Positions 52,418-63,005 of a DNA stretch of 64,000 bases are shown here, piece by piece. The translations under genes were made by a program, and so were the position numbers. Every line of letters begins with the position of its first letter. Position 1 is the stretch's first letter. The stretch is from Exiguobacterium sp. s146 (lineage in GTDB: Bacteria; Bacillota; Bacilli; Exiguobacteriales; Exiguobacteriaceae): assembly GCF_018618415.1 (NCBI RefSeq), contig NZ_JACSMA010000001.1, forward strand, positions 992,001 to 1,056,000. Direction: 5' to 3'. Under the pieces are notes generated by a model, which was given only the letters and a program-made list of their open reading frames with translations, was not told the origin of the DNA and made no database searches.

Positions 52418-53248
52418 TCAGGTCGCATGTTTTGTGTAGGGATGGACCGGCAACCGTGTCAACAGCTCGTCCAGTTCGTCCGAGTCGACGTCGGCCTGAT
52501 TGGCGACGACCAAGTCGTTCAATTGATCGACCGAAGAGGCACCTGGCAGGACGACGGCACACGTCCGTTTCGCGGCGGCGAGGGCATACGCTTGAATCGG
52601 TGTCGGCATCGTCGGCAACACGTCCCGCAACTCGGATGCAGACCATGCCTCGAAACCTTTGTCCGACAAGCGTTCTGACCACGCGGCGGTCAATAGCCCT
52701 TTGGCGAGCGGGCCACGCCCGACGATCGGAATGTCGAGGTCGAGCGATTCGATACGACGATCGAGCAACGAATAAGGCGTCATCAAGACGTCCAGCTCAC
52801 CGTGTTCGAGCCAATAGCGAATGACGTTCGGACGAATCGAGGACAATCCGATTTGTCGGATGACCCCGGTTTGTTTTTGACGGCGCATGAAGGCGATCGT
52901 CTCATCGAGGTCGTCCTCGATTGTGCCGCCATGGACGTAATATAAGTCCAAATAGTCGGTCTGGAGACGTTCGAGCGAACCGGCCAGCGCCTGTTCCAAA
53001 TACGCGGCACTCGGATCCCAGCGCATCCCGTCCTCGGTTCGCACGTTCCCACCCTTGCTCGTCAAGAACAGTTCGTCCCGGCGTCCGGCGAATGTCGAAC
53101 CGACAAGCCGTTCCACTTCGAAATGATCGTAGACGTCGGCCGTATCAAAATGCCGAATCCCGGCGTCAAAGGCTGCCTCTAAAATTCGACGACCTTCCGC
53201 TTCCCCGTGCTTTAAAATCGACATGGTTCCTAACCCTAACTCTGCCAT
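52418..53248 (-). CDS. Aldo/keto reductase family protein
   Basis: 276 residues. (beta/alpha)8 reductase: AGIRHFDTADVYDHF near 33 (catalytic Asp/Tyr), Lys in FLTSKGGNV near 66, LDLYYVHGG near 105 (catalytic His), RTCAVVLPGASSVDQL cofactor loop near 232. NADPH-dependent carbonyl reduction, substrate unknown. Start 53248 follows AAGGAGGAATTATCA; the 36-codon extension is unsupported. Confidence 0.85.
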   Translation of the reverse strand: MAELGLGTMSILKHGEAEGRRILEAAFDAGIRHFDTADVYDHFEVERLVGSTFAGRRDELFLTSKGGNVRTEDGMRWDPSAAYLEQALAGSLERLQTDYLDLYYVHGGTIEDDLDETIAFMRRQKQTGVIRQIGLSSIRPNVIRYWLEHGELDVLMTPYSLLDRRIESLDLDIPIVGRGPLAKGLLTAAWSERLSDKGFEAWSASELRDVLPTMPTPIQAYALAAAKRTCAVVLPGASSVDQLNDLVVANQADVDSDELDELLTRLPVHPYTKHAT

Positions 53249-53324
53249 TGATAATTCCTCCTTGTTCCGTCTGACGATATGAATCATAATCACAGTATAT
53301 AGGAAAAGTGAGGGGTACATACAA

Positions 53325-53855
53325 ATGGAAGAGAAAACGATTGAACGGGAAGTCATTTACGAAGGAAAGATCTTTAACGTCGAGAAACACGTCGTCTCGC
53401 TCCCAAACGGAGGCACCTCGGTCCGCGAACTCGTCTACCATAACGGAGCCGTCGCCGTTCTCGTCGTCGATGAAGACGACCGCATCGTCCTCGTCGAACA
53501 GTACCGGAAAGCGTTCGAATCGATGTCACTCGAGATTCCGGCCGGAAAACTAGAAGTCGGCGAGGAACCGCTCGCGAGCGCGAAACGCGAACTCGAAGAA
53601 GAGACGGGTTATACGGCCGAGACGCTCGAAAAAATCTTCTCATTTTATGGGGCGCCCGGTTTTTGTAGCGAGCGGGTCGACGTCTATGTCGCCCACGGCT
53701 TGACGGCCGGTCCGATGAACCTCGATGAGGATGAGTTTTTACAAGTCCAACGTTTCACGTTCGACGAGGCGGTCGACTTGCTGGCGAGTGGACGCATCAC
53801 GGACGCGAAGACGATTATGGCGATTCAATGGTGGCAATTATCTAAATTGAAATGA
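53325..53855 (+). CDS. nudF: ADP-ribose pyrophosphatase (Nudix)
   Basis: 176 residues. Nudix box G-x5-E-x7-REL-EE-TG seen as GEEPLASAKRELEEETGYT near 86; EIPAGKLEVG before it and YGAPGFCSERVDVY after it, as in NudF. Hydrolyses ADP-ribose to AMP and ribose 5-phosphate. Sits just before fur, as yqkG does in B. subtilis. AGTGAGGGG precedes the ATG. Confidence 0.9.
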   Translation: MEEKTIEREVIYEGKIFNVEKHVVSLPNGGTSVRELVYHNGAVAVLVVDEDDRIVLVEQYRKAFESMSLEIPAGKLEVGEEPLASAKRELEEETGYTAETLEKIFSFYGAPGFCSERVDVYVAHGLTAGPMNLDEDEFLQVQRFTFDEAVDLLASGRITDAKTIMAIQWWQLSKLK

Positions 53856-53904
53856 TTCTAAACTAGAGTGAGTTATGTTACACTTACATAGGAATCATTT
53901 TAAT

Positions 53905-53933
53905 TTGAAAAACCGGACGAACTTCGGTATGCT
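53905..53933 (+). promoter_or_regulatory. Promoter of fur
   Basis: TTGAAA (53905-53910), 17-base spacer, TATGCT (53928-53933). The nudF/fur gap also holds an inverted repeat AAATGATTC/GAATCATTT (about 53850 and 53892) of unclear role. Confidence 0.55.
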
Positions 53934-53967
53934 TTGAATAGTGAATTATGCTAAGAGGGGGCGCCTT

Positions 53968-54447
53968 ATGGAAACGCGAATTGAACGGATCAAACAGCAA
54001 TTGAGCGCCAAAGGATATAAATTGACACCGCAACGAGAATCAACTGTCCGGATTCTACTTGAGAATGAGACGGACCATTTGAGCGCGGAGAACGTGTTCA
54101 TGCTCGTCAAAAGCATTGCACCGGAAATCGGGCTCGCGACCGTCTATCGGACGCTCGAGCTGTTGACGGAGCTCGGTGTCGTCGACAAAGTCAATTTCGG
54201 TGACGGCGTCGCACGTTTCGACCTCAGACCGGAAGGCGCGAACCATTCGCACCACCATCTCGTCTGTGTCGAGTGCGGTTCGGTCGAAGAGATCATGGAA
54301 GACTTGCTCGTCGACGTCGAGAAGAAAGTCGAAAGCAAATATGAATTTTTAATCAAAGACCATCGCTTGACGTTTCACGGCATCTGTAAAGTCTGCCAAG
54401 CCAAAGGCGTCACGCTCGAAGGTCACAAAGCAGTCATCAATGGATAA
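53968..54447 (+). CDS. fur: Ferric uptake regulator family protein Fur
   Basis: 159 residues. Winged helix (YKLTPQRESTVRILLEN near 20; GLATVYRTLELLTELG near 60), HHHLVCVECG metal region near 93, second CxxC in GICKVCQAKG near 142. Iron-responsive repressor; position after nudF and before xerD-drm-punA matches B. subtilis fur (yqkL). ATG 53968 follows AGAGGGGG. Confidence 0.88.
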   Translation: METRIERIKQQLSAKGYKLTPQRESTVRILLENETDHLSAENVFMLVKSIAPEIGLATVYRTLELLTELGVVDKVNFGDGVARFDLRPEGANHSHHHLVCVECGSVEEIMEDLLVDVEKKVESKYEFLIKDHRLTFHGICKVCQAKGVTLEGHKAVING

Positions 54448-54453
54448 TGCAAG

Positions 54454-54488
54454 ACAGGCAGCCTCTTAAAGGGGCTGCCTGTTTTTTG
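54454..54488 (+). terminator. Terminator of fur
   Basis: ACAGGCAGCC/GGCTGCCTGT stem (54454-54463 with 54473-54482), then a T run. It may also end the convergent HAD gene. Confidence 0.9.
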
Positions 54489-54495
54489 TATGTCG

Positions 54496-55332
54496 TCACG
54501 TCGCCAAATAACGGGACAAGACGGTGGCGATGCCATCGTGATTGTTCGACAGTGTGATTTCGTTCGCGATGGCTTTGATGTCTTCGACGGCGTTGTCCAT
54601 CGCGACACCGATGCCGGCATACTCGATGATCGACCGGTCGTTATGGCCGTCCCCGAACGCGATGACATGCTCGCGGTCAATTCCGATCTCCCGGAACACG
54701 TGATCGAGGGCCCGGGCCTTATCAATCCCGAGATCCGTGAATTCATAGTACATGGCGGCCGTGAACATGCCTGTCACGCGGTCCGTGAACGGTCCGGCGA
54801 GCAAGTCGGCGTGCTCCTGTAGATAGTCCGGCTGTCCGGCGACGAGAATCTTATAAATCGGGAACGCGATGGCATCGGCGAGTCTTGGCTCTTCTCGCAA
54901 TTGAAACCGTCCGCCGCGCGACTCATATTCGATGATATTGAACGGCTTGCCATTTAACTCGAGCATGCCGCTGAACACGTCATTGACGTACATATACGTC
55001 TCATCATTGATCATCGGGATGACATCGAATCCGGTCAAATGATCCAAGATGGCAATCGCGTCGTCCTGATCGATGGCCTGCTCGAACAGCGTCTCGTTTG
55101 TTCTGGCATCGGTCACACATGCCCCGTTCGAGGAGACGAGGAGACCGCCGTACTCGTGAAGCCGGAGCTCTTCGGCGAACGGTTCGATGCCCCGTTTCGG
55201 TCGTCCCGAGGCGAGCACGACTTTGACACCCTCGGCCTGCAGGTCGAGGAGTGTCTGTTTCGTTTGGGGCGAGATGAGTTTTTGATCGTTCAATAACGTT
55301 CCGTCGAGGTCTAACAAGATGGCTTTGATCAT
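54496..55332 (-). CDS. Cof-type HAD-IIB phosphatase
   Basis: 278 residues. HAD motif I LLDLDGTLLND at the N-terminus, motif II VVLASGRPKRG, a C2b cap in the middle, motif III Lys in GIDKARALDHVF and motif IV AFGDGHNDRSIIEYAG. Cytosolic sugar-phosphate or cofactor phosphatase of uncertain substrate. In the leftward ROK-MFS-VOC-HAD run. Confidence 0.85.
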   Translation of the reverse strand: MIKAILLDLDGTLLNDQKLISPQTKQTLLDLQAEGVKVVLASGRPKRGIEPFAEELRLHEYGGLLVSSNGACVTDARTNETLFEQAIDQDDAIAILDHLTGFDVIPMINDETYMYVNDVFSGMLELNGKPFNIIEYESRGGRFQLREEPRLADAIAFPIYKILVAGQPDYLQEHADLLAGPFTDRVTGMFTAAMYYEFTDLGIDKARALDHVFREIGIDREHVIAFGDGHNDRSIIEYAGIGVAMDNAVEDIKAIANEITLSNNHDGIATVLSRYLAT

Positions 55333-55344
55333 GGTGTCGTCTCC

Positions 55345-55725
55345 TTATATGGTCAATTCGAGTTTGTTTTGTTCCGAATCGAAGAAGACGCTCTCGTAGT
55401 AGCCGTCCCCGGTCGTCCGCGGACCGTCGACGAGTGCATAGCCGTCGGCCTTCAACCGGTCTGTCAACGCATCGACCGCAGCTTTACTGCCGAGGGCGAA
55501 CGCGATGTGCGCGTAACCGACCGCCTCGCGAAGTGTGCCGTGGATGTCCGGGCGGCGCATCAACTCGAGTCGGCACGTCGAATCAGGGAACGTCAGGAAA
55601 TAGGATTCGAACTGTTTCCGTTCGTTCGTATACTTGTCGTTCGCCGTTGCCCCGAGATACGTCTCGTAAAAGCGGCGCATGTGTTCAAGGTCGTTCACCC
55701 AGAGGGCGACGTGTTCAATCTTCAT
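55345..55725 (-). CDS. VOC family (glyoxalase/bleomycin-resistance fold) protein
   Basis: 126 residues. Two beta-alpha-beta repeats: [20 protein letters not shown] start, [10 protein letters not shown] near 70, ending in the metal-ligand segment [15 protein letters not shown]. Substrate unknown. Overlaps the MFS gene by 4 bases, so co-transcribed. Confidence 0.8.
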   Translation of the reverse strand: MKIEHVALWVNDLEHMRRFYETYLGATANDKYTNERKQFESYFLTFPDSTCRLELMRRPDIHGTLREAVGYAHIAFALGSKAAVDALTDRLKADGYALVDGPRTTGDGYYESVFFDSEQNKLELTI

Positions 55726-56903
55726 GAAGGTTCCTCCTTTGATTGTTGTTGCATGATGATGTTCAAGCGTTCCGTGTTCAAGAGCATCCCGACCATTATC
55801 AAAACGGCCACGAGTGGGAATAGGCCGAGCGATGTCTGGGACACGACGAGCCCGAATAGCGGGGGCAGGAACGTGCTACCCGTGTAGGCGAACGCCATCT
55901 GGAAGCCCATCAATCGTTTTGCCCGTTCCGCACCGAACCGTTGCGGCGTCTCATGAAGCATGCTCGGGTAAATCGGAGCTAAGCCGAGCCCGATACAAAT
56001 CAAGCCGAGCAACATCGCTTCGATCGCCGGAATGAGAAACACGAGGCTACCGATGAGGGCGAGGGATTGCCCGAGACGGATCATCTGTCGATTCGTGAAG
56101 CGGAACGAGAGGAACCCGCTCAAGAAACGCCCGAGCGTGATACTGCCGTAATAGATAGACACCCACGTCGCGGCCGTCGCGACCGAGAACTGTTTCATCT
56201 GGACGAGGTAACTGCTGGCCCATAGCCCGATGAGCGCTTCAATCCCGCAATAGAGTAGGAACGTCGCCAGCGCATACGAGACGCCTTTCGGCAATTTTCG
56301 ATCGAGCGCGGTCACGGCCGTCTCTTGTCGTTCGTGCGACGATGGCTCCGGTTTTACTTCACGCTTCCAGAGCGGGAACGACAGGAGCAAGATGAAGGCG
56401 AGGGCGAATTGAATCAATGCGACGATCAAATAGCCGTCGCGCCAACCGTTCTCCTTCAAGACGCCGGCCATGACGAGCGGTCCGCCCGTCGCTCCGACGC
56501 CCCAGAAACAATGGAGCCAATTCATATGGTGCGCCTTATAGTTTTCCGCCACGTAATGGTTGAGCGCGGCATCGACCGCCCCGGCGCCAAGTCCGAGTGG
56601 GATCGAGAGGACGAATAGCCAAACCAAGGACGGGGCCGCGTAAAAACCGAGCAGGCATAGAGCCGTCACGAGCCCGGAACCGAACGTGACTTGCTTCGTA
56701 TCAAACCGTTCGAGCAACCGGCCGCTGAACAGGCTCGATAAAATCGTTCCTGCGGCGATGGTCATAAAAATCCATCCGGCCATTGAAATCGGGGCGTTGA
56801 ACTCGACGTGCATCAACGGCCAACCGACACCGAGCAAGGCGTCGGGCAGGCCGAGACTGATAAAGGCAACGTAAATCACCGTCAATAATAAAAATCCTGT
56901 CAT
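55722..56903 (-). CDS. MFS transporter
   Basis: 393 residues, 12 membrane helices; [13 protein letters not shown] near 20 and [19 protein letters not shown] near 105 resemble the FucP/sugar-like MFS group. Likely carries a sugar or related solute, perhaps controlled by the upstream ROK regulator. ATG 56903 is served by AAGAGGTGG; TTG 56918 lacks a site. Confidence 0.8.
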   Translation of the reverse strand: MTGFLLLTVIYVAFISLGLPDALLGVGWPLMHVEFNAPISMAGWIFMTIAAGTILSSLFSGRLLERFDTKQVTFGSGLVTALCLLGFYAAPSLVWLFVLSIPLGLGAGAVDAALNHYVAENYKAHHMNWLHCFWGVGATGGPLVMAGVLKENGWRDGYLIVALIQFALAFILLLSFPLWKREVKPEPSSHERQETAVTALDRKLPKGVSYALATFLLYCGIEALIGLWASSYLVQMKQFSVATAATWVSIYYGSITLGRFLSGFLSFRFTNRQMIRLGQSLALIGSLVFLIPAIEAMLLGLICIGLGLAPIYPSMLHETPQRFGAERAKRLMGFQMAFAYTGSTFLPPLFGLVVSQTSLGLFPLVAVLIMVGMLLNTERLNIIMQQQSKEEPS

Positions 56904-56914
56904 ATTCCACCTCT

Positions 56915-57907
56915 TCAAATCGATTCAAGCATCAACCCGACGCCACGTCGAGCCAAGCCTGCGAAATAATCTTCCTCCCATGTGCCGATCAACAGGTCCG
57001 GGATGTGAGCCACCGCAATGTGACGCTGGCAAGCATTCCTGATCCCCTCCAACTCAACATCGATGAGGTCGACATCCGAAAAAATGATGGCGTTCGGATT
57101 GAGCGTCGCGGTGAACGTCGCGACAAGCCGACCGAGCGCATCGAAAGCGAGATCCGAAAGCGGGGCCGATCGCTCACTCTCCATCCGATCATGGAACGTC
57201 GCGTCGTCATAGAGCGGCAAAAACGAGATTTCTCCGCTGAACCCGGTCTTGCCGCGGATGAGCCGTCCGTTGATGAGAATCCCGGCACCGGGTCCGTTCT
57301 TTCCTAAATAGATGTAGACGATGGACTGGTCGTCGGCGAGTTCGTGCGTATGCCCATATCCATAGACGGCGGCGTTCATATCGTTCTCGATGACGGCGGG
57401 GCGGTCGGTACGTGACTCGACCCAACGTTTCAAGTCGAGGTGTGCGAACGTCGGATAGTCCGGGGCGAAGATGACCGTCCCGTCCGCGACGGCCGCCGCG
57501 ACACCGATGGAGATCGCGCTCACGTCGGGGGTTCGGTCCAACTGTCGGTCGAGCACCGAGCCGAGCGCACCGAGATGGTCCCCATCTAGAATCGCCTGCG
57601 TCCCGTCGTCAAGCGTCGTACCGATGCTATCGATGAGACGATAGCGGACGACCGACCTCTCGACGTATAGCGTCAATCCGTGCCTGAACCGCTCATTATA
57701 GATGTAACGTTTGGCTGGACGGCCACCGCGTGAGTCCTCAAAACCTTGTTCGAACACTTCACCTGCTTCCATCAACTGTTCCACCTGTTTCTTGACGGTC
57801 GGAAAGCTGAGCCGGGTCGCTTCTGCGATGGCGGCGATGGTCGAGTGCCCACCTAAGACGAGTTGGCGTCTGACGGCGACCGTCAGATTTGTAGTGGTCT
57901 GGTCCAT
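56915..57907 (-). CDS. ROK family transcriptional regulator
   Basis: 330 residues. N-terminal winged helix (TIAAIAEATRLSFPTVKKQV near 23), then an actin-like ROK domain with VIENDMNAAVYGYG near 195 and YLGKNGPGAGILINGRLIRG near 218. The ROK zinc cysteine motif is absent, so it may not act as a sugar kinase. Probable sugar-responsive repressor of the MFS gene 11 bases away. Confidence 0.82.
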   Translation of the reverse strand: MDQTTTNLTVAVRRQLVLGGHSTIAAIAEATRLSFPTVKKQVEQLMEAGEVFEQGFEDSRGGRPAKRYIYNERFRHGLTLYVERSVVRYRLIDSIGTTLDDGTQAILDGDHLGALGSVLDRQLDRTPDVSAISIGVAAAVADGTVIFAPDYPTFAHLDLKRWVESRTDRPAVIENDMNAAVYGYGHTHELADDQSIVYIYLGKNGPGAGILINGRLIRGKTGFSGEISFLPLYDDATFHDRMESERSAPLSDLAFDALGRLVATFTATLNPNAIIFSDVDLIDVELEGIRNACQRHIAVAHIPDLLIGTWEEDYFAGLARRGVGLMLESI

Positions 57908-58064
57908 AGAAGACTCCTTTCAAACTTTTTAAATCATTTTAATAAGTCGACTTGAGTGTACCAAATCATGATGGGATTTGTAAGCCCTTAATCGAAATAT
58001 ATGCGTGAAAACCTCACCGAAATCTGTCACAAAAAAGCTTTAAAAAAAAATGAGGTCAGACGTC

Positions 58065-58093
58065 TTCACAACGGTTTACATAAGTGATATGAT
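58065..58093 (+). promoter_or_regulatory. Promoter of the xerD-drm-punA-pdp region
   Basis: TTCACA (58065-58070), 17-base spacer, TATGAT (58088-58093). The divergent gap 57908-58133 also holds a small inverted repeat, CAAATC...GATTTG near 57960-57979, which might be an operator for the ROK protein. Confidence 0.55.
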
Positions 58094-58133
58094 GTAAGCG
58101 TATTCAGGTGTAACGAGGAAGGAGGGGGATGTC

Positions 58134-59018
58134 ATGCGTTCGCAAGTCGAGTCATTTTTGCAGTACATGACGGTAGAAAAACGGATGTCGACGAACACGA
58201 GACAAGCCTATGCGAGCGATTTGACCCAGTACTTATCGACACTGACCCAACTCGGGGTGACGGAATGGAATGAAGTCACGCGGGCACATATCGTCAAGCA
58301 TATGGAAGAGTTATCGCAAGCGGGTCGAGCCGCCTCGTCATTGCGGCGGGCCGTCAGTTCGATTCGGACGTTCCATCATCATTTAAAGATGACGGGTGGG
58401 GCGACGACCGACCCGGCGCTCTATTTAGAGACGCCGAAAGCAGAGCGCCATCTACCGGACACGTGGTCGCAAGATGAAGTCGAGCGGTTGCTCGACAGCG
58501 TTCCGACGTCGGACCCGCTGGCGCTGCGCGATCGGGCCATGCTGGAACTGCTCTATGGCACGGGCATGCGCGTCAGTGAACTTCTTGGGCTCGATTTGGA
58601 TGATTTACAGTTTGAATTGGGGTATCTACAGTGTGAAGGCAAAGGCGAGAGCGCCCGAATCATCCCGGTGTCATCGGTCGCCCAAAGTTTTGTCGAACGC
58701 TATATCCAGCAGGCGCGGAACGGGCTCGGCGGTCGGGAGACCGAGGCGTTGTTCTTGAACGGACGTGGCGGCCGGCTCAGTCGTCAAGGATTCTGGAAGA
58801 TGATTAAACGACGGGCCAAAGAGGCCGGCATTCAGAAAGAGATCACGCCGCACGTGCTCCGACATTCGTTCGCGACGCACTTGCTCGAGAACGGTGCCGA
58901 CCTTCGGGCCATCCAACAGATGCTCGGGCATGCAGACCTCTCCACGACTCAAATTTACACACATGTCAATAAGGCACGACTCCATGATGTCTATCGAAAA
59001 CATCACCCGCGTGCGTAA
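58134..59018 (+). CDS. xerD: Tyrosine recombinase XerD
   Basis: 294 residues. N-terminal SAM-like core-binding domain (1-95), C-terminal catalytic domain with Arg in [20 protein letters not shown] near 145, [15 protein letters not shown] near 240, His in [15 protein letters not shown] and nucleophile Tyr 275 region. Resolves chromosome dimers at dif with XerC. Position before drm as in B. subtilis. GGAAGGAGGGGG precedes the ATG. Confidence 0.93.
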   Translation: MRSQVESFLQYMTVEKRMSTNTRQAYASDLTQYLSTLTQLGVTEWNEVTRAHIVKHMEELSQAGRAASSLRRAVSSIRTFHHHLKMTGGATTDPALYLETPKAERHLPDTWSQDEVERLLDSVPTSDPLALRDRAMLELLYGTGMRVSELLGLDLDDLQFELGYLQCEGKGESARIIPVSSVAQSFVERYIQQARNGLGGRETEALFLNGRGGRLSRQGFWKMIKRRAKEAGIQKEITPHVLRHSFATHLLENGADLRAIQQMLGHADLSTTQIYTHVNKARLHDVYRKHHPRA

Positions 59019-59041
59019 CGACACTAAAGGAGGAACTATTT

Positions 59042-60208
59042 GTGAAGAAATTTAAGCGTATTTTCTTGGTCGTCATGGACTCGGTCGGAATCGGGGAATC
59101 CCCAGATGCCGATCAGTTCGGTGACGTCGGTTCGGACACGCTCGGCCACATCGCCCGTGCACACGGTGGCTTGAACATGCCGCACATGGGCCGTCTCGGT
59201 TTGTCAAACATTAAACCGATTGAAGGAATCAAACCGTCGGAGACGCCAAGCGCCTACGGACGGATGGAAGAGATTTCAGCCGGGAAAGACACGATGACCG
59301 GCCATTGGGAGATCATGGGCCTTCATATCGATACGCCGTTCCGCGTCTTTGAAGAGTTCCCGGATGACTTGATCAATCGTCTCAAAGAGTTCAGCGGACG
59401 CGACATCATCGGCAACAAGCCGGCTTCAGGGACCGAGATTTTGGATGAGCTCGCTGAAGAACATGTCAACACGGGTGCCTTGATCGTCTACACGTCGGCT
59501 GACTCGGTGCTTCAAATCGCGGCACACGAAGAAGTCGTCCCGCTCGACGAGTTGTATCGCATCTGCGAATACGCCCGTGAGATCACGCGCGAAGACCCGT
59601 ACATGCTCGGACGCATCATCGCCCGTCCGTTCCTCGGAACACCTGGCGCTTGGGTCCGGACGTCAAACCGACACGACTATGCGCTCAAACCGTTCGGCAA
59701 GACGGTCATGAACACGCTCGAGACGGCTGGGAAAGACGTCATCGCCCTCGGGAAAATCAGCGATATTTACGATGGTGAAGGGGTCACGAAAGCGATTCGG
59801 ACGAAGTCGAACATGGACGGGATGGACAAACTTGTCGAATCGCTCGATGAGGACTTCGAAGGACTCTGCTTCTTGAACCTCGTCGACTTCGATGCGCTCT
59901 TCGGGCACCGCCGTGACCCGGAAGGCTATGCGGTCGCGCTGGAAGAGTACGACGCCCGTCTACCGGAAGTGATGGAGAAGTTGCGTGAAGACGACTTGCT
60001 CATCATCACGGCCGACCACGGGAACGACCCGACGGCACCAGGCACGGACCACACGCGTGAATACGTGCCGCTCATCGTCCATCATCACGGCGCGACGGCA
60101 GTCGACCTCGGGATTCGGGGAACGTTCGCCGACATCGGCGCCACGGTCGCAGATAACTTCGATGTCGATGCACCAGCACACGGAAAGAGTTTCTTAAACG
60201 AAATTTGA
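59042..60208 (+). CDS. drm: Phosphopentomutase
   Basis: 388 residues, alkaline-phosphatase superfamily mutase. Metal residues in [14 protein letters not shown] at the N-terminus, catalytic Thr in [13 protein letters not shown] near 86, and later [19 protein letters not shown] near 320. Interconverts (deoxy)ribose 1- and 5-phosphates in nucleoside salvage. GTG start with AGGAGGAAC. Leads into punA (13-base gap). Confidence 0.94.
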   Translation: MKKFKRIFLVVMDSVGIGESPDADQFGDVGSDTLGHIARAHGGLNMPHMGRLGLSNIKPIEGIKPSETPSAYGRMEEISAGKDTMTGHWEIMGLHIDTPFRVFEEFPDDLINRLKEFSGRDIIGNKPASGTEILDELAEEHVNTGALIVYTSADSVLQIAAHEEVVPLDELYRICEYAREITREDPYMLGRIIARPFLGTPGAWVRTSNRHDYALKPFGKTVMNTLETAGKDVIALGKISDIYDGEGVTKAIRTKSNMDGMDKLVESLDEDFEGLCFLNLVDFDALFGHRRDPEGYAVALEEYDARLPEVMEKLREDDLLIITADHGNDPTAPGTDHTREYVPLIVHHHGATAVDLGIRGTFADIGATVADNFDVDAPAHGKSFLNEI

Positions 60209-60221
60209 GGAGGCACCACTC

Positions 60222-61031
60222 ATGGTAAATTGGAACGAAACAAAGGCATTTTTACAGGAACGCATGAACGGAACACCAGAAATCGGACTCATCCTCGGCT
60301 CAGGACTCGGCGTCCTCGCTGACGAGATTGAGAACGCGGTCAAAATCCCTTACGAGGACATCCCGCACTTCCCGGTATCGACCGTCGAAGGACACGCTGG
60401 ACAACTCGTCTTCGGTGACCTCGAAGGCAAACGCGTCGTCGCGATGCAAGGACGATTCCATTTCTATGAAGGCTATTCGATGGAACAAGTCACGTTCCCG
60501 GTACGCGTCCTCAAATTGATCGGTGTCGAGACGCTAATCGTCACGAATGCGGCCGGTGCTTGCAACGAGTCGTTCAACCCGGGCGATTTGATGATCATCA
60601 CGGATCACATCAACTTCTTCGGCACGAGCCCGCTCATCGGCAAGAACGCAAGCGACTTCGGGACACGTTTCCCGGATATGTCAGAAGCGTACGATAAAGA
60701 GCTCGTCAAGTTGACAGAAGATGTGGCGACGAAGCTCGGCCTCTCGATTCAAAAAGGCGTCTATTTCGGGAACACGGGTCCGACCTATGAGACACCAGCC
60801 GAAGTGAAGATGGCTCGTCTCCTCGGCGGCGATGTCGTCGGCATGTCGACGGTGCCAGAAGTCATCGTGGCCCGCCACTCGGATATGCGTGTGCTCGGTA
60901 TCTCGTGCGTGTCGAACATGGCAGCCGGGATTTTAGATCAACCGCTCAACCACGAAGAAGTCATCGAGACGACAGAACGCGTCCGCCAAGACTTCCTTTC
61001 ACTCGTACGCGGCACGATTCAAAGCATGTAA
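60222..61031 (+). CDS. punA: Purine nucleoside phosphorylase I
   Basis: 269 residues, trimeric guanosine/inosine-type phosphorylase. Phosphate site LILGSGLGVLADE near 26, EGHAGQLVFG near 58, MQGRFHFYEGYS near 77, and VYFGNTGPTYETPAE near 180. Releases purine bases and ribose 1-phosphate, feeding Drm. GGAGGC precedes the ATG. Confidence 0.94.
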   Translation: MVNWNETKAFLQERMNGTPEIGLILGSGLGVLADEIENAVKIPYEDIPHFPVSTVEGHAGQLVFGDLEGKRVVAMQGRFHFYEGYSMEQVTFPVRVLKLIGVETLIVTNAAGACNESFNPGDLMIITDHINFFGTSPLIGKNASDFGTRFPDMSEAYDKELVKLTEDVATKLGLSIQKGVYFGNTGPTYETPAEVKMARLLGGDVVGMSTVPEVIVARHSDMRVLGISCVSNMAAGILDQPLNHEEVIETTERVRQDFLSLVRGTIQSM

Positions 61032-61059
61032 CCACTACCCAACTAGGAGGACGAAACTT

Positions 61060-62361
61060 ATGCGCATGGTCGATTTGATTTTGAAAAAACGTAACGGTGG
61101 CGAATTGAACGAAGAGGAAATTCGCTTCATCATCGAAGGCTTCACGAACGAGACGATTCCGGATTATCAGATGTCGGCTCTCTCGATGGCGATTTTCTTC
61201 AACGGCATGACAGAGAGAGAGACAGCGGCCTTGACGATGGAGATGGTCAAGTCTGGTGACGTGATCGATTTGTCGAACATCCAAGGGAAAAAAGTCGATA
61301 AGCACTCGACCGGCGGTGTCGGTGACAAAATCAGTTTAATCGTCGCCCCGCTCGTCGCATCGATCGGGATTCCGGTCGCGAAGATGAGCGGTCGCGGTCT
61401 CGGCCACACGGGCGGTACGATCGATAAGCTTGAATCGTTCCCTGGTTTCAACGTCGAGTTGACGGAAGAGCAGTTCACGAAGCAAGTGAACGATATCAAG
61501 ATGTCCATCATCGGTCAGACGGGCAACTTGACGCCTGCCGACAAACGTCTGTACGCCCTTCGTGACGTGACGGCGACGGTCGATTCGATTCCACTTATCG
61601 CGAGCTCGATCATGTCTAAGAAAATCGCGGCCGGTGCCGATAGCATCGTCCTCGACGTCAAGACGGGTTCAGGCGCGTTCATGAAGTCGTTCGATGACGC
61701 GAAGGCGCTCGCCGAAGAGATGGTGGCCATCGGGAAGAACGTTGGCCGTCAAACGGTCGCCGTCATCACGGACATGGACCAACCGCTCGGTTTCGAAATC
61801 GGGAACGCGAACGAAGTGAAGGAAGCGATCGAAGTCCTCTCGGGCAAAGACGTGAACGACTTGAAGACGATTGCGCTCACGATTGCCGGCCATATGGCGG
61901 TACTCGGTGAGTTCTATCCGACGTTCGACGAGGCGTACGCTGACCTTGAGAAACGGATGGCGGACGGTCATGCCCTCGAGGTGTTCCGTCAGTTCGTAGC
62001 CGCCCAAGGTGGCGACGCATCGCTCGTCGATGATTTGTCGAAACTTCCACAAGCGAAATATGAGACGACGTTCGTCGCGAAGCAGGCAGGTTACGTCGAG
62101 TCAATCATCGCCGACGAAGTCGGCGTGGCAGCGATGCTCCTCGGCGCAGGCCGGGCGACGAAAGAGGATCAACTCGACTTCGCGGCTGGGATCACGCTCG
62201 AGAAGAAAGTCGGCGACAAGGTCGAGGCCGGTGACGTGATCGCCGTGCTCCGTTCGAACAAAGAAGACGTGACGTCTGCGCTCGAGCGGATGGACCACGC
62301 GTATACGATCGGTGCGACAGAGCCGAAGGCGCGTCCGCTCGTCCATGCTGTCATCCAGTAA
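61060..62361 (+). CDS. pdp: Pyrimidine-nucleoside phosphorylase
   Basis: 433 residues. Family start MVDLILKKRNGGEL, thymidine phosphorylase signature within SGRGLGHTGGTIDKLES near 111, KHSTGGVGDK near 80, and a C-terminal domain from about 340. Cleaves uridine, thymidine and deoxyuridine with phosphate. Last gene of the salvage cluster. Confidence 0.94.
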   Translation: MRMVDLILKKRNGGELNEEEIRFIIEGFTNETIPDYQMSALSMAIFFNGMTERETAALTMEMVKSGDVIDLSNIQGKKVDKHSTGGVGDKISLIVAPLVASIGIPVAKMSGRGLGHTGGTIDKLESFPGFNVELTEEQFTKQVNDIKMSIIGQTGNLTPADKRLYALRDVTATVDSIPLIASSIMSKKIAAGADSIVLDVKTGSGAFMKSFDDAKALAEEMVAIGKNVGRQTVAVITDMDQPLGFEIGNANEVKEAIEVLSGKDVNDLKTIALTIAGHMAVLGEFYPTFDEAYADLEKRMADGHALEVFRQFVAAQGGDASLVDDLSKLPQAKYETTFVAKQAGYVESIIADEVGVAAMLLGAGRATKEDQLDFAAGITLEKKVGDKVEAGDVIAVLRSNKEDVTSALERMDHAYTIGATEPKARPLVHAVIQ

Positions 62362-62373
62362 GTAACAAGTCAG

Positions 62374-62416
62374 AACGTCTGTTTCCACAAAATAGTGGAG
62401 ACAGACGTTTTTTTTT
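62374..62416 (+). terminator. Terminator of the nucleoside salvage operon
   Basis: 15-bp stem with G-U pairs (62374-62388 with 62395-62409), then a long T run. Confidence 0.92.
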
Positions 62417-62475
62417 GATAGAATGGGCAATGTGTGAGTGAGAAAGACTATATGAACTTAAAGGGGTAACTTGAT

Positions 62476-62916
62476 ATGAAAAAAGGATCAATGCAATTAG
62501 AGAACGGCGAAATGATCGAATTCGATTTGTTCCACGATGCGGCACCAATCACGGTTGAAAACTTCGAGAAGCTCGCGAACAGCGGTTTCTATAACGGATT
62601 GACGTTCCACCGGGTCATCCCAGGCTTCGTCAGCCAAGGCGGCTGCCCACAAGGTACAGGCATGGGCGGCGCAGGCTACACGATTCCATGTGAGACGTCG
62701 ACGTCGTTCCCGTACAAGCACGAAGCGGGTTCGCTCTCAATGGCGCACGCGGGTCGCAACACGGGCTCGTCACAGTTCTTCATCGTCCATGAGCCACAGC
62801 CGCACCTCGATGGCGTCCACACGGTCTTCGGAAAAGTGACGTCTGGCCTCGAGCACGCGGTCAAACTCCGTCAAGGCACGAAGATGGCCGAAGTCAAAGT
62901 TTGGGACGAGAATTGA
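62476..62916 (+). CDS. ppiB: Peptidyl-prolyl cis-trans isomerase (cyclophilin)
   Basis: 146 residues. Cyclophilin core with [19 protein letters not shown] near 45 and [16 protein letters not shown] near 97. Speeds proline isomerization in cytosolic proteins. AAAGGGG precedes the ATG. Position before ribT as in B. subtilis. Confidence 0.93.
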   Translation: MKKGSMQLENGEMIEFDLFHDAAPITVENFEKLANSGFYNGLTFHRVIPGFVSQGGCPQGTGMGGAGYTIPCETSTSFPYKHEAGSLSMAHAGRNTGSSQFFIVHEPQPHLDGVHTVFGKVTSGLEHAVKLRQGTKMAEVKVWDEN

Positions 62917-63005
62917 TTTCTGCCTGAACGTTATGGCACAATGAGCCATGTCTCTCACGTGTTCACTTAGTGAAACATGAACGACTAAAGGTGGTGAAAC
63001 CAGCG

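Noticed and set aside
53850-53900. Fur or PerR box upstream of fur
   Set aside because: Only an AAATGATTC/GAATCATTT repeat is visible; neither the 19-bp Fur box nor the TTATAATNATTATAA PerR box can be made out.
58060-58085. Possible cre (CACAACGGTTTACA) at the xerD promoter
   Set aside because: Fails the CcpA consensus at several fixed positions.
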